This document shows, one piece after another, positions 1 to 7,429 of a DNA stretch of 37,067 bases. The DNA is taken from the NCBI GenBank assembly GCA_905235565.1, contig CAJOLR010000014.1, forward strand, positions 1 through 37,067. Direction: 5' to 3'. Source of the DNA: an uncultured Bacteroidaceae bacterium (GTDB lineage: Bacteria; Bacteroidota; Bacteroidia; Bacteroidales; Bacteroidaceae). The translations under genes and the position numbers were made by a program. A model generated the notes under the pieces. The model ran no database searches and was not told the DNA's origin. It saw nothing but the letters and a program-made list of their open reading frames with translations. Each line of letters begins with the position of its first letter. The first letter of the stretch is position 1.

Positions 1-1
1 T

Positions 2-829
2 GTAACAAACGGCTGCACAGTCCAGGTAAAGGTCGCCCTGAGCGGCAGGCCGGGAATACATTTCCTGCAAGGCGAAGGGGTGGGGCGTGTAACTCTGCCG
101 GGAATAGGCCTGCCCATAGGCGATCCCGCCGTCAATCCCGTTCCGCGCCGCATGATAACGGAACAGCTGACAGCCCTTTACGAAGGTGGTCTGGATGTAA
201 CCGTCTCGGTACCGAGAGGTGCCCAGCTGGCCCAGAAGACCTTCAATCCCAAACTGGGAATAGTGGACGGCATCTCAATAATAGGCACACTTGGAATAGT
301 GCGTCCGTTCTCAATGGAGGCATTCGTAGAGGCAATACGCCGCGAGGTTGAGGTGGCAAAAGCCGTAGGAGCACCCCGTCTGGTGATAAACTCCGGAGCC
401 AGGAGCGAGCGCTTTGTAAAAGCCCTCTATCCCGACCTGCCGCCCCAGGCATTCGTCCACTACGGAAACTACATAGGAGAGACCCTAAGCGCTGCCAGTG
501 AACTGGGCTTCAAGGAGGTAACCATGGGTCTGATGATAGGAAAAGCCGTAAAGCTGGCCGCCGGAATGCTGGACACCCACAGCCGAGAAGGAGTAATGGA
601 CAAGGGATTCATCAAACAGATAGCTCAGGAATCAGGCTGCCCTGAAAACGTCTGTGACAGTATAGACAACATCACTCTGGCCAGGGAACTCTGGAACCTG
701 ATTCCTCAAGAAAATCAACCGGATTTCTGCAAAACAATAATCCGCCACTGCCACACTCACTGCGATCCCCTCCTAAAAAACGGTTCATTAAAGATAATCC
801 TAATATCCGAAGAAGGAATTCTTTGGTAA
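2..829 (+). CDS. cbiD: Cobalt-precorrin-5B C1-methyltransferase CbiD, 3' part
   Basis: The reading frame is open from base 2, so the gene begins upstream of the window; 275 residues are visible. CbiD methylates C1 of cobalt-precorrin-5B in the anaerobic cobalamin pathway, in the cytoplasm. Family signatures are visible: a GEGVGRVT stretch followed by PGIGLPIGDPAVNPVPRRMI near the left edge, then the conserved RSERFVKALYPDLP and CHTHCDPLLKNGSLKIILIS end. CbiD proteins are usually about 360-380 residues, so roughly 100 N-terminal residues are probably missing; a fusion upstream cannot be excluded. It runs toward the minus-strand cobalamin uptake operon, which fits a combined synthesis and uptake locus. 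An internal GTG at 80 is not the start, because family-conserved sequence lies upstream of it. Confidence 0.9.
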   Translation, partial: VTNGCTVQVKVALSGRPGIHFLQGEGVGRVTLPGIGLPIGDPAVNPVPRRMITEQLTALYEGGLDVTVSVPRGAQLAQKTFNPKLGIVDGISIIGTLGIVRPFSMEAFVEAIRREVEVAKAVGAPRLVINSGARSERFVKALYPDLPPQAFVHYGNYIGETLSAASELGFKEVTMGLMIGKAVKLAAGMLDTHSREGVMDKGFIKQIAQESGCPENVCDSIDNITLARELWNLIPQENQPDFCKTIIRHCHTHCDPLLKNGSLKIILISEEGILW

Positions 830-852
830 AGCAAATGTCAAAGTTTCCAGTT

Positions 853-1140
853 GCACAGAACTTTTTGGGGTATAGGTATCTGAAACCAAAGCACCGCCGT
901 ACTATCCCATTTGGGGACACAGCGCTCCGAGGCTACTCCGCAACCCCTACGGACCCTAAACGCCGAACTCGTCCTCATCGTCCCCTACGGGGCCGAACGT
1001 TCCTCGAACAAGCGGCGTTCTTAACGGGATCCTTCGGGGCGCTCCGCTTACGCCTCTCCACGATGGTCCCCAAATGGGATAGTACGGCTACTGCAAATGG
1101 AAATATTTGTAGTTTCAGATACCTATACCCCAAAAAGTTC
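853..1140. repeat. Nested palindromic repeat element between convergent genes
   Basis: Two perfect inverted repeats are nested: an outer 29-bp pair at 858-886 and 1112-1140, and an inner 23-bp pair at 896-918 and 1066-1088. The roughly 147-bp core contains short direct repeats (GCGCTCCG, CCCCTACGG) and small hairpins. No convincing gene is present; frames crossing it are chance. It fills the gap between the stops of cbiD and the ABC ATPase. A related half-copy occurs at 24946-24979. It may be a miniature transposable element or a repeat that also acts as a bidirectional terminator. Confidence 0.8.
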
Positions 1141-1160
1141 CACCAAATAATGAGCAAGTT

Positions 1161-1961
1161 TTATTTGGTCCGTGGAATGATGCAGAGTGACCCCTCCACG
1201 TCATGGATATCGAAAGAGATTCCCCTCTGAGAGAAGAAACTGTTTAGCGATCCGTTGGATGCCAGTTCCTGAGGCGTACCTATCATGACGCCTTTCTGCT
1301 TATCCATAAGCCAGATAGTATCGGCAATCTGAAGAGCCAGTTCCAGGTCATGTGTAGAGAGGAAAATGGTCTTGCCTGTGGTGCGGGTAAGGTTGCGCAG
1401 CAGCTGCATTATCTCCACCTTGCTGGGAAAATCCAAAAACGCCGTAGGCTCATCCAGGAAAATGACCGGAGTCTCCTGGGCCAGAGCCTTGGCAATCATC
1501 ACCTTCTGCCGCTCGCCGTCACTAAGAGTCTGGATCATGCGGTCCTTCAAAGGCTCAATTCCTACCATCTCTATAGCCTGGGCCACGACACGGCGGTCAT
1601 CCTCATGGAGTGTGCCCCAGAATCCGGTATATGGGCTTCGGCCAAGACCGATAAGGTCCTCCACGGTCATATTCCGAAGATCTGTCTTCTCGGTCAGCAC
1701 CACGCCGATTGTCTTGGCTAGTTCCTTGTCGGTGTAGTCCCCAAGGTTACGGCCCATGATGGTGATATTGCCGCTTACAGGCGGCAGGAAAGCCGACAGG
1801 GTACGCAGCAGGGTGGACTTGCCGGCGCCGTTGGGGCCCAGCAGGCAGGTAAGTTCGCCTCCGTGTATGGTTGCGTTGATGTCACGTGCAACAATGGTAA
1901 CGTTGTTCTTGCCACGGTATCCCGTGCTCAGGGACTCTATCTTAATGGTGGGCTGTTTCAT
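1161..1961 (-). CDS. btuD: ABC transporter ATPase, BtuD/FecE type
   Basis: This is a 266-residue ATPase that powers an inner-membrane metal-chelate or cobalamin importer. The Walker A motif GPNGAGKST is at residues 42-50, the signature LSDGERQ at 146-152, Walker B VIFLDEP at 166-172 and the H-loop histidine at 204. It is the last gene of the minus-strand operon, one base after the permease stop, and so is probably translationally coupled to it. The riboswitch upstream of the operon supports cobalamin or a cobinamide-like corrinoid as substrate; motifs alone would also fit a siderophore or heme importer. Confidence 0.88.
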   Translation of the reverse strand: MKQPTIKIESLSTGYRGKNNVTIVARDINATIHGGELTCLLGPNGAGKSTLLRTLSAFLPPVSGNITIMGRNLGDYTDKELAKTIGVVLTEKTDLRNMTVEDLIGLGRSPYTGFWGTLHEDDRRVVAQAIEMVGIEPLKDRMIQTLSDGERQKVMIAKALAQETPVIFLDEPTAFLDFPSKVEIMQLLRNLTRTTGKTIFLSTHDLELALQIADTIWLMDKQKGVMIGTPQELASNGSLNSFFSQRGISFDIHDVEGSLCIIPRTK

Positions 1962-1962
1962 A

Positions 1963-3000
1963 TCATTCGGCTGAATCTTCTTTACGACGTCTGAACAGGA
2001 CCGATATCACTACGGGGGCGCCAACAAGTGCGGTAACTGAATTGACCGGCAGAGCGCCCTCAATGCCAGGCATTCGGGCTATCAGGCTGCAGGCCAGAGC
2101 AAACAGCGCGCCCATCAGGATGCAGGCCGGAGTTAGTATGCGGTGATCGGATGTACGGAAAACGGCGCGACACAGATGCGGTACAGCCAGTCCCAGAAAG
2201 TTGATGGGTCCGCAATAAGCGGTTACCACGGCCACCAGAATACCCGAGTAACTGATAACCAGCAGGCGTGCGCGTTTTATGTCAAGCCCCAGGTTACGGG
2301 CGTACTGATCGCCCAGCAGGAGCAGGTTCAGCGTCTTGACAAGCAGGAAAGAGAGCGGCAGCAGGATACACATCATAGTGACAAAAAGCGTCATCTGATT
2401 ACCCGATACGCGGCTGAAACTGCCCAAGCCCCAGACAACGTAAGCGCGTATATCCTCCTCGACGCTGAAATACTTGAGTACACCTATTATGGCGTTGGCC
2501 ACATAACCTATCATAACACCTATGATAAGCAGTGTCACATTACCTTTTACACGCTGTGACACATAAACGATGAGTGCCATTACGGCAAGGGCACCCGCGA
2601 TGGCGCCAACCGTCATTGCCAGGTCACCGGCAAATCCCAGACGGCTAAGTGCAACGCCGCCTATGCTGCCCGACAACAGGACTACGAATGCAACGCCCAG
2701 ACTGGCACCTGAGCAGATACCCAGTACCGACGGTCCTGCCAAAGGGTTGCGGAAAACAGTCTGCATGTGCAGACCGCTGATGGCCAGACCTGCGCCGGCC
2801 ACTATAGCCACAAGAGTTTGCGGAACCCTTGATTTAAGAATTATGTTGGTCCAGATGGGATCCTGGTCCGATGCGCCCCATAGTATATTCCATGCCGCAC
2901 GGGTAGGGATGCTCACTGAGCCCAGGGCTACATTGAGCAGAAACAGCACCAGAATCAGTGCCGTGATGATGATCATATTTAATATGACGGAGCGCTTCAT
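1963..3000 (-). CDS. btuC: FecCD-family permease, BtuC-like
   Basis: This 345-residue protein is very hydrophobic, with about ten membrane segments and a first helix at roughly residues 8-27. The family motif GAGLAISGLHMQTVFRNPLA, followed by GPSVLGICSGASLG, is the conserved FecCD signature, and GLAVPHLCR near residue 270 is the usual coupling region contacting the ATPase. It would form the homodimeric channel of the importer. It lies 21 bases after the binding-protein gene and one base before the ATPase gene. Assignment to corrinoid transport rests on operon context. Confidence 0.88.
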   Translation of the reverse strand: MKRSVILNMIIITALILVLFLLNVALGSVSIPTRAAWNILWGASDQDPIWTNIILKSRVPQTLVAIVAGAGLAISGLHMQTVFRNPLAGPSVLGICSGASLGVAFVVLLSGSIGGVALSRLGFAGDLAMTVGAIAGALAVMALIVYVSQRVKGNVTLLIIGVMIGYVANAIIGVLKYFSVEEDIRAYVVWGLGSFSRVSGNQMTLFVTMMCILLPLSFLLVKTLNLLLLGDQYARNLGLDIKRARLLVISYSGILVAVVTAYCGPINFLGLAVPHLCRAVFRTSDHRILTPACILMGALFALACSLIARMPGIEGALPVNSVTALVGAPVVISVLFRRRKEDSAE

Positions 3001-3021
3001 AGAACCGCTAAGATACTAATT

Positions 3022-4155
3022 CTATTTGAGAAGTCGGTAATAATGAGGAGTGTAATCAGGCAGGAGTTCGGGATGGAAAACCTTGATGAAATCACTCAGT
3101 ACAAGTTCCGGCTCCATTGGCATGCTCTCGTAGAACGGAGTCTTGCTCATGTTGCAATAGATGACTCCATGTTGCTTCCATGCCTTGAAATCGGTGTAGC
3201 GGGTGTCGTCATCGGCCAGGACCTGATACGAATAGTCTCCCTGGTAGCTGTTTACTATGCGCCAGTAGTCGGCATTGGCTGCCTGGCTATAGACCACCTC
3301 ATAATCCATTGTGAAACCGCCGGAGTGGGGATCATCTTTAAGGAAATAATCTCCGCCGGCATCCTTGAAAATCTGTGCCAGGAAACTCTGACCGCCCACT
3401 GCATACCAGTTGCCGCCCTGGAGTTCACCGCTGAACACAACCGGTCGGCTGGTAACATTTCCGGTAAGTTTTGTGAGCGCCAGATAGCGCTGCTCGATGC
3501 CGCGGAATATGCTGTCGGCCTTCTCCTCACAGCCCAGCAGCATACCGGCAAACTTTATCCACTCGGCCTGTCCCAGCGGAGTGGTCTCCTTGTAACCCAG
3601 ATGGGGCACAAGTGTTATGTCTACGTTCTTGAGGGCCTCGTAACCGCCGCGCTTGAAAGGTGAAATGAGAATGATATCGGGGTTGACGGCCATAATGACC
3701 TCATTGTCAAAATTGCCCTCAATGCCTATCTTGTGCGTGCGGCCGTCCTCCAGGCGACGGTTCATCTCCTCATTGAAGAGATGCCGGGTGCTGGTTATGC
3801 CTACCACTGCGTCAAGTTCACCCAGTTTTATGAAACTGGATAATTGCAGAGATGTCATGCAGATAACCTTATTGATTGGTACAGGAACGGGGGTATAACC
3901 CTCAGGTACTTCCTGTGTGGTTCCCTGGCGGGGAACGAGAGCATAATGGAAAGACTGGCTCTCCTCTCTCTGCGGGTCCTGCAGGTCAATCAGGCGTATG
4001 TCACCCAGGTATGTCAGGGTAAAGCCCTGAGCATACTTGACGGTTGTACTGTCGGCATGGCCGATGCCCGCACGCGTACCAGCGGAACGGTTTTTGCAGC
4101 CTGCAACCAGCAGAATGCCTGCAGTCAGGCAGATAATGAGAGCCAGTCTTTTCAT
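3022..4155 (-). CDS. btuF: Periplasmic binding lipoprotein, BtuF/FecB-like
   Basis: The 377-residue product starts with a lipoprotein signal peptide; the lipobox LVAGC puts the lipidated cysteine at residue 20. The body matches the TroA-like helical-backbone binding fold, with conserved stretches VICMTSLQLSSFIKLGELD and NPDIILISPF in the first lobe and a second lobe after about residue 200. It would deliver corrinoid captured in the periplasm to the BtuC-like permease. The gene is 9 bases after the chelatase gene and 21 before the permease. Ligand identity is inferred from the riboswitch and the receptor genes. Confidence 0.85.
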   Translation of the reverse strand: MKRLALIICLTAGILLVAGCKNRSAGTRAGIGHADSTTVKYAQGFTLTYLGDIRLIDLQDPQREESQSFHYALVPRQGTTQEVPEGYTPVPVPINKVICMTSLQLSSFIKLGELDAVVGITSTRHLFNEEMNRRLEDGRTHKIGIEGNFDNEVIMAVNPDIILISPFKRGGYEALKNVDITLVPHLGYKETTPLGQAEWIKFAGMLLGCEEKADSIFRGIEQRYLALTKLTGNVTSRPVVFSGELQGGNWYAVGGQSFLAQIFKDAGGDYFLKDDPHSGGFTMDYEVVYSQAANADYWRIVNSYQGDYSYQVLADDDTRYTDFKAWKQHGVIYCNMSKTPFYESMPMEPELVLSDFIKVFHPELLPDYTPHYYRLLK

Positions 4156-4164
4156 AAGATTGAA

Positions 4165-5241
4165 TTATTCCTCGGGGAACATGCTGTGGTAAACCTCTTC
4201 GAGAGTCTCAGCACCTCTGGTGTGCTCTACCCAAAGGTTGCGGATTGACTCAACCTCAAGCAGGCCCTTCATGATGAGTTCATCCTCACCGCAGGAGTAA
4301 CCGTTCTGGCTGAAGAAGCACTTCCAGCTCAGGTCCTCAATCTCACCCTCATCGTTGTACTCATAATCAGCAGGATTCATATCCTCACCATCGTCGCCGC
4401 CCATATCGTTGTGAGCGTGGTCACCGGCGATAGACATGAGCGGGTGCAGATAAACCTTACCGCTGGTGATGCCGGCCTTCTTCATACGCTCCAGAACCTG
4501 AACCTTGTAGTTCTCGGGAGCATCTACGGTACCTACAAAGTAGTTGGGGCTGAACTTCTGGAGTTCTTCTTCCAACTGGTTGTATCGGATGTTGGCCTTG
4601 TATGTGTCATAGCTGTCGGGGTTTCCGTGGCCCATGAAAGCCACAACACCTTCAGCGGCCTTTGTCTTGTAAACGTTGTCGATAACCCTTGCTGTGGTTA
4701 CGATATCCTCCTGGGCTGCCAGCAACGGCATGCCAAGCTTGATGGTAACCTCGCTCAGATACTTGTCATCCAGGTCACCCAGGCTGTTGTTACCAAAGTC
4801 CTTGATGTAGTTTACTACGCGTGAGAACTCCTCACCGGGGATAACCTGCAGCGACTGGACGGTAATCTCCTTGTACTGCTTGGCGCCCAGTCCGTGGAGC
4901 CAGAAGTTGGGAGCGTAATAGTTACGTGAAACGCCGTTTTCGCCTGCAGCTGCGCGGTTGATGCAGATAGCAGAGCTGTAGCTCAGATAAACGTCTGATT
5001 TTGGGAAAGCCTTCTTATAGTCCTCAATTGTCTCATCAAAAGCACCGAATGCCTGCTCCCAGGTTGAACCGAATGCTACCAGAAGGATGGCGCTGTCATT
5101 CTTCTTGTTGATCTGAGCATCAACTGCATCCTGATAGCGGGTGTAGTTGTTCTTGGTCTCATCACTCTCTTTGTCACAGCTTACAAAGCTGAATCCTGCT
5201 ATGGCTACCATAGCTGCCAGAATAAATCTGAATTTCTTCAT
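4165..5241 (-). CDS. cbiK: Exported CbiK-type sirohydrochlorin cobaltochelatase lipoprotein
   Basis: The product is 358 residues from the ATG at 5241; an upstream in-frame ATG at 5265 would only put extra residues before a good signal peptide. The signal peptide ends in a lipobox FVSC with the cysteine at residue 22. The mature part is a class II chelatase: AILLVAFGSTWEQAF near residue 51, GHGNPDS with His205, and HPLMSIAGDHAHND with His266, His275 and His277, which correspond to the metal-binding histidines of CbiK. CbiK inserts cobalt into sirohydrochlorin in the cytoplasm in early cobalamin synthesis; this copy is predicted to be outside the cytoplasm. Periplasmic CbiK is known from Desulfovibrio. 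Here, inside an uptake operon, a role in metal or tetrapyrrole handling at the envelope is plausible but unproven. Confidence 0.88.
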   Translation of the reverse strand: MKKFRFILAAMVAIAGFSFVSCDKESDETKNNYTRYQDAVDAQINKKNDSAILLVAFGSTWEQAFGAFDETIEDYKKAFPKSDVYLSYSSAICINRAAAGENGVSRNYYAPNFWLHGLGAKQYKEITVQSLQVIPGEEFSRVVNYIKDFGNNSLGDLDDKYLSEVTIKLGMPLLAAQEDIVTTARVIDNVYKTKAAEGVVAFMGHGNPDSYDTYKANIRYNQLEEELQKFSPNYFVGTVDAPENYKVQVLERMKKAGITSGKVYLHPLMSIAGDHAHNDMGGDDGEDMNPADYEYNDEGEIEDLSWKCFFSQNGYSCGEDELIMKGLLEVESIRNLWVEHTRGAETLEEVYHSMFPEE

Positions 5242-5281
5242 TTCTTTTCTAAATTGGTTAAACAAAATATCTCAATTCTCA

Positions 5282-7429
5282 TCAGTCATCATCATCCAGA
5301 CTCCCCTTTTCCACATCGCGGGTATTCATCTTGCGGCCCTTTGAGAACTTAAGGCTCAGAGTGCAGTAGAATGTCCTGCCTGGGCTGGTAGTACCGTAGT
5401 GCAGTCCGTGTGGGGTGGTCTCCTTATAATCAAGTATATTGTCAATGCCGGCTTCAACACGCCACGTCATACCGTTCTTGCCGCGGCCCAGGTCATGGGT
5501 GGTGGTAAGTTTCCATATCTGATATGGCTTGCCGTTGCCGTTGTTCTGATAATAGCGTGTGCTGCTGGCGCGCCCGTAAAGGCCGATGCCCATGCGGTAA
5601 GCGTCATTATAGCGGTGCTGCCAGGTTCCGTACAGATTGCCTTTGTGGTGAGCCATACCGTCAATGGTCACTTCACTGAGACGGCTGTGCTTGGTGTCAT
5701 AAACATGCGCCTTGGTATCAAGCCAGCTGTATGATCCGCCCAGGGTGATATCGGACGTAATGCGCCAGGTCAGCGAAGCGTCAATACCCATGGTGCGGGC
5801 ATCCTCCATGTTCATGTACATTCGCGGGGTAACCTGACCGCTGCCGTCGCCCATATATTCAGGCGCCTCGCCTGCAGGAATCTGGCTCAGTGGTACATTT
5901 ACCAGGGTGATCATGTTGTACAGCTCATTGCGGTAGCCGGTGACGGATGCCGAAAACCCTCCGCGGCTGAATTCCACTCCGGCCGACAGGTAATCGGATG
6001 TCTGGGGCTTGAGGTCAGGGTTGCCCATATAAAAGAATGTGGTGGCGCCCATGGTGCGCAGATAGTGGTAACCCTGCTCCTTGGGAGTGGGCGATTTGAA
6101 TCCGCGGCTCCAGCCGGTACGGATCCTCAGGTCTGCCACCTTGAACATGGCGCTTATCTTGGGCGTGGCATGGAATCCGAACGCCTTGTTCTCAATAAGG
6201 CGTATTCCGGCAGTGATGTTGAGCCAGTTTACTCCGGTATACTCATCCTGCAGATAAAGGGCAGTGGTCCAGTCATCGGCCCGTCCTCCCTTTACGCGCA
6301 TTGGGGCGTGCAGATAATCAAAACGGTACTCGGCGCCGGCACTGAGCAGATTCCCGTAGGGCAGACTGAAAACGCCCTTGAGCTCCGCCATAGTGCGCTG
6401 CTGGTCACTCTGCAGATGCTCCTGATCCGGGAAATAGGGATAGTATGGGGTGTATTTGCCGTTTGGGTCATATCCTTCCTCAAGAGTGGTATCGGTGTAG
6501 TGATAGTAGTAGGCGTGGCGGTCCCAGCTTATATCCAGCGTAATGCGGTCTGTCCCCTTCAGCTTATATTCCGATCCAAACGATGCGCCTGCATCACGGT
6601 ATTTCATATCGAAAGTGTTGACATCACATGATGGGTGACGACCGTTGGTGGGGCGGAATATGCGCTTACGGTACAGGTATCCGTCGGCCTCAAAGGAGAG
6701 CCGGTCCGATGGGGCGTAGGTGATGCGCTCTCCAATCTGTCCGTTGGTGTACATGTTGACCGTCTTGTTGCGCGAATCAAATATGTGATACTCAGTCTGG
6801 GCAGGGTCCTCCTCGGCTGTGTTCTGCCAGCCGTCGGTGTGCTGCATCTGGAATGTGGTGAGCGATGTGAACTTGCCCACACTGAACCCTATGCTGTTGT
6901 GCTGGCGCAAATCCATGTATGATCCGCCGCGGGTGGTGTTCTCCAGATAGAGGGCCTGGTCATCGTGACGGCGGGTTATGACATTGATTACGCCGGTCAT
7001 TGCATCGCTTCCGTAGAGCGCGCTGCCTGCACCTTTCACTATCTCAATATGGTCTATGTTGTGCGGGTCAATGCGTCCCAGGTCATTCTCACCGCCGTTG
7101 TCGCCGTTAAGGCGCTTGCCGTCAATCATTATCAGGATGTAGTTGTTTCCCAGTCCGTTCAGGGTCATCTGGCTGCCCATATCACCGGCATTGAAATCAA
7201 AACCGGCGCTTAGCTGGGACAGGATGTCCTCAAACGATGCGGCTCCCAACTGCTCAATCTGGCGTCGTGATATGATCTCGGTCTGGACCGGAACATCCTT
7301 AAGCATATGGGGCGTGCCTGTTGCTGTCACAACAACTTCTTCAAGTTTTTCTGACAGAGTGGTCTCGTTCTGTGCCGAAAGCGGCAGGGAACAGGTCAAG
7401 ACCAGTAATGCAAGCGCCCCCTTTCTCAT
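5282..7429 (-). CDS. btuB: TonB-dependent outer-membrane receptor, BtuB-like
   Basis: This is a 715-residue receptor. A signal peptide ends near residue 19 (LPLSAQ); EEVVVTATG near residue 31 is the TonB-box region; a plug domain with VPVQTEIISRRQIEQLG, YILIMIDGKRLNG, and GSALYGSDAMTGVINVITRR follows; the rest is barrel. It has no N-terminal carboxypeptidase-like domain, unlike its neighbour. The start overlaps the stop of the upstream receptor gene by 4 bases (ATGA), indicating translational coupling. Oddly, the usual terminal aromatic beta-strand (TFYCTLSLKFS) is followed by about 15 polar residues ending DDDD instead of stopping at the barrel. Riboswitch context points to corrinoid uptake. 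Confidence 0.9.
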   Translation of the reverse strand: MRKGALALLVLTCSLPLSAQNETTLSEKLEEVVVTATGTPHMLKDVPVQTEIISRRQIEQLGAASFEDILSQLSAGFDFNAGDMGSQMTLNGLGNNYILIMIDGKRLNGDNGGENDLGRIDPHNIDHIEIVKGAGSALYGSDAMTGVINVITRRHDDQALYLENTTRGGSYMDLRQHNSIGFSVGKFTSLTTFQMQHTDGWQNTAEEDPAQTEYHIFDSRNKTVNMYTNGQIGERITYAPSDRLSFEADGYLYRKRIFRPTNGRHPSCDVNTFDMKYRDAGASFGSEYKLKGTDRITLDISWDRHAYYYHYTDTTLEEGYDPNGKYTPYYPYFPDQEHLQSDQQRTMAELKGVFSLPYGNLLSAGAEYRFDYLHAPMRVKGGRADDWTTALYLQDEYTGVNWLNITAGIRLIENKAFGFHATPKISAMFKVADLRIRTGWSRGFKSPTPKEQGYHYLRTMGATTFFYMGNPDLKPQTSDYLSAGVEFSRGGFSASVTGYRNELYNMITLVNVPLSQIPAGEAPEYMGDGSGQVTPRMYMNMEDARTMGIDASLTWRITSDITLGGSYSWLDTKAHVYDTKHSRLSEVTIDGMAHHKGNLYGTWQHRYNDAYRMGIGLYGRASSTRYYQNNGNGKPYQIWKLTTTHDLGRGKNGMTWRVEAGIDNILDYKETTPHGLHYGTTSPGRTFYCTLSLKFSKGRKMNTRDVEKGSLDDDD

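Noticed and set aside
823-1230. Open frame across the palindromic element at 853-1140
   Set aside because: It is composed of the inverted repeat and overlaps the ends of cbiD and the ABC ATPase gene; frames on both strands arise from the palindrome.
3043-3663. Plus-strand open frames inside the cobalamin operon (and similar shadows elsewhere)
   Set aside because: They lie opposite well-supported genes, show no domain motifs, and reflect codon bias of the real strand.
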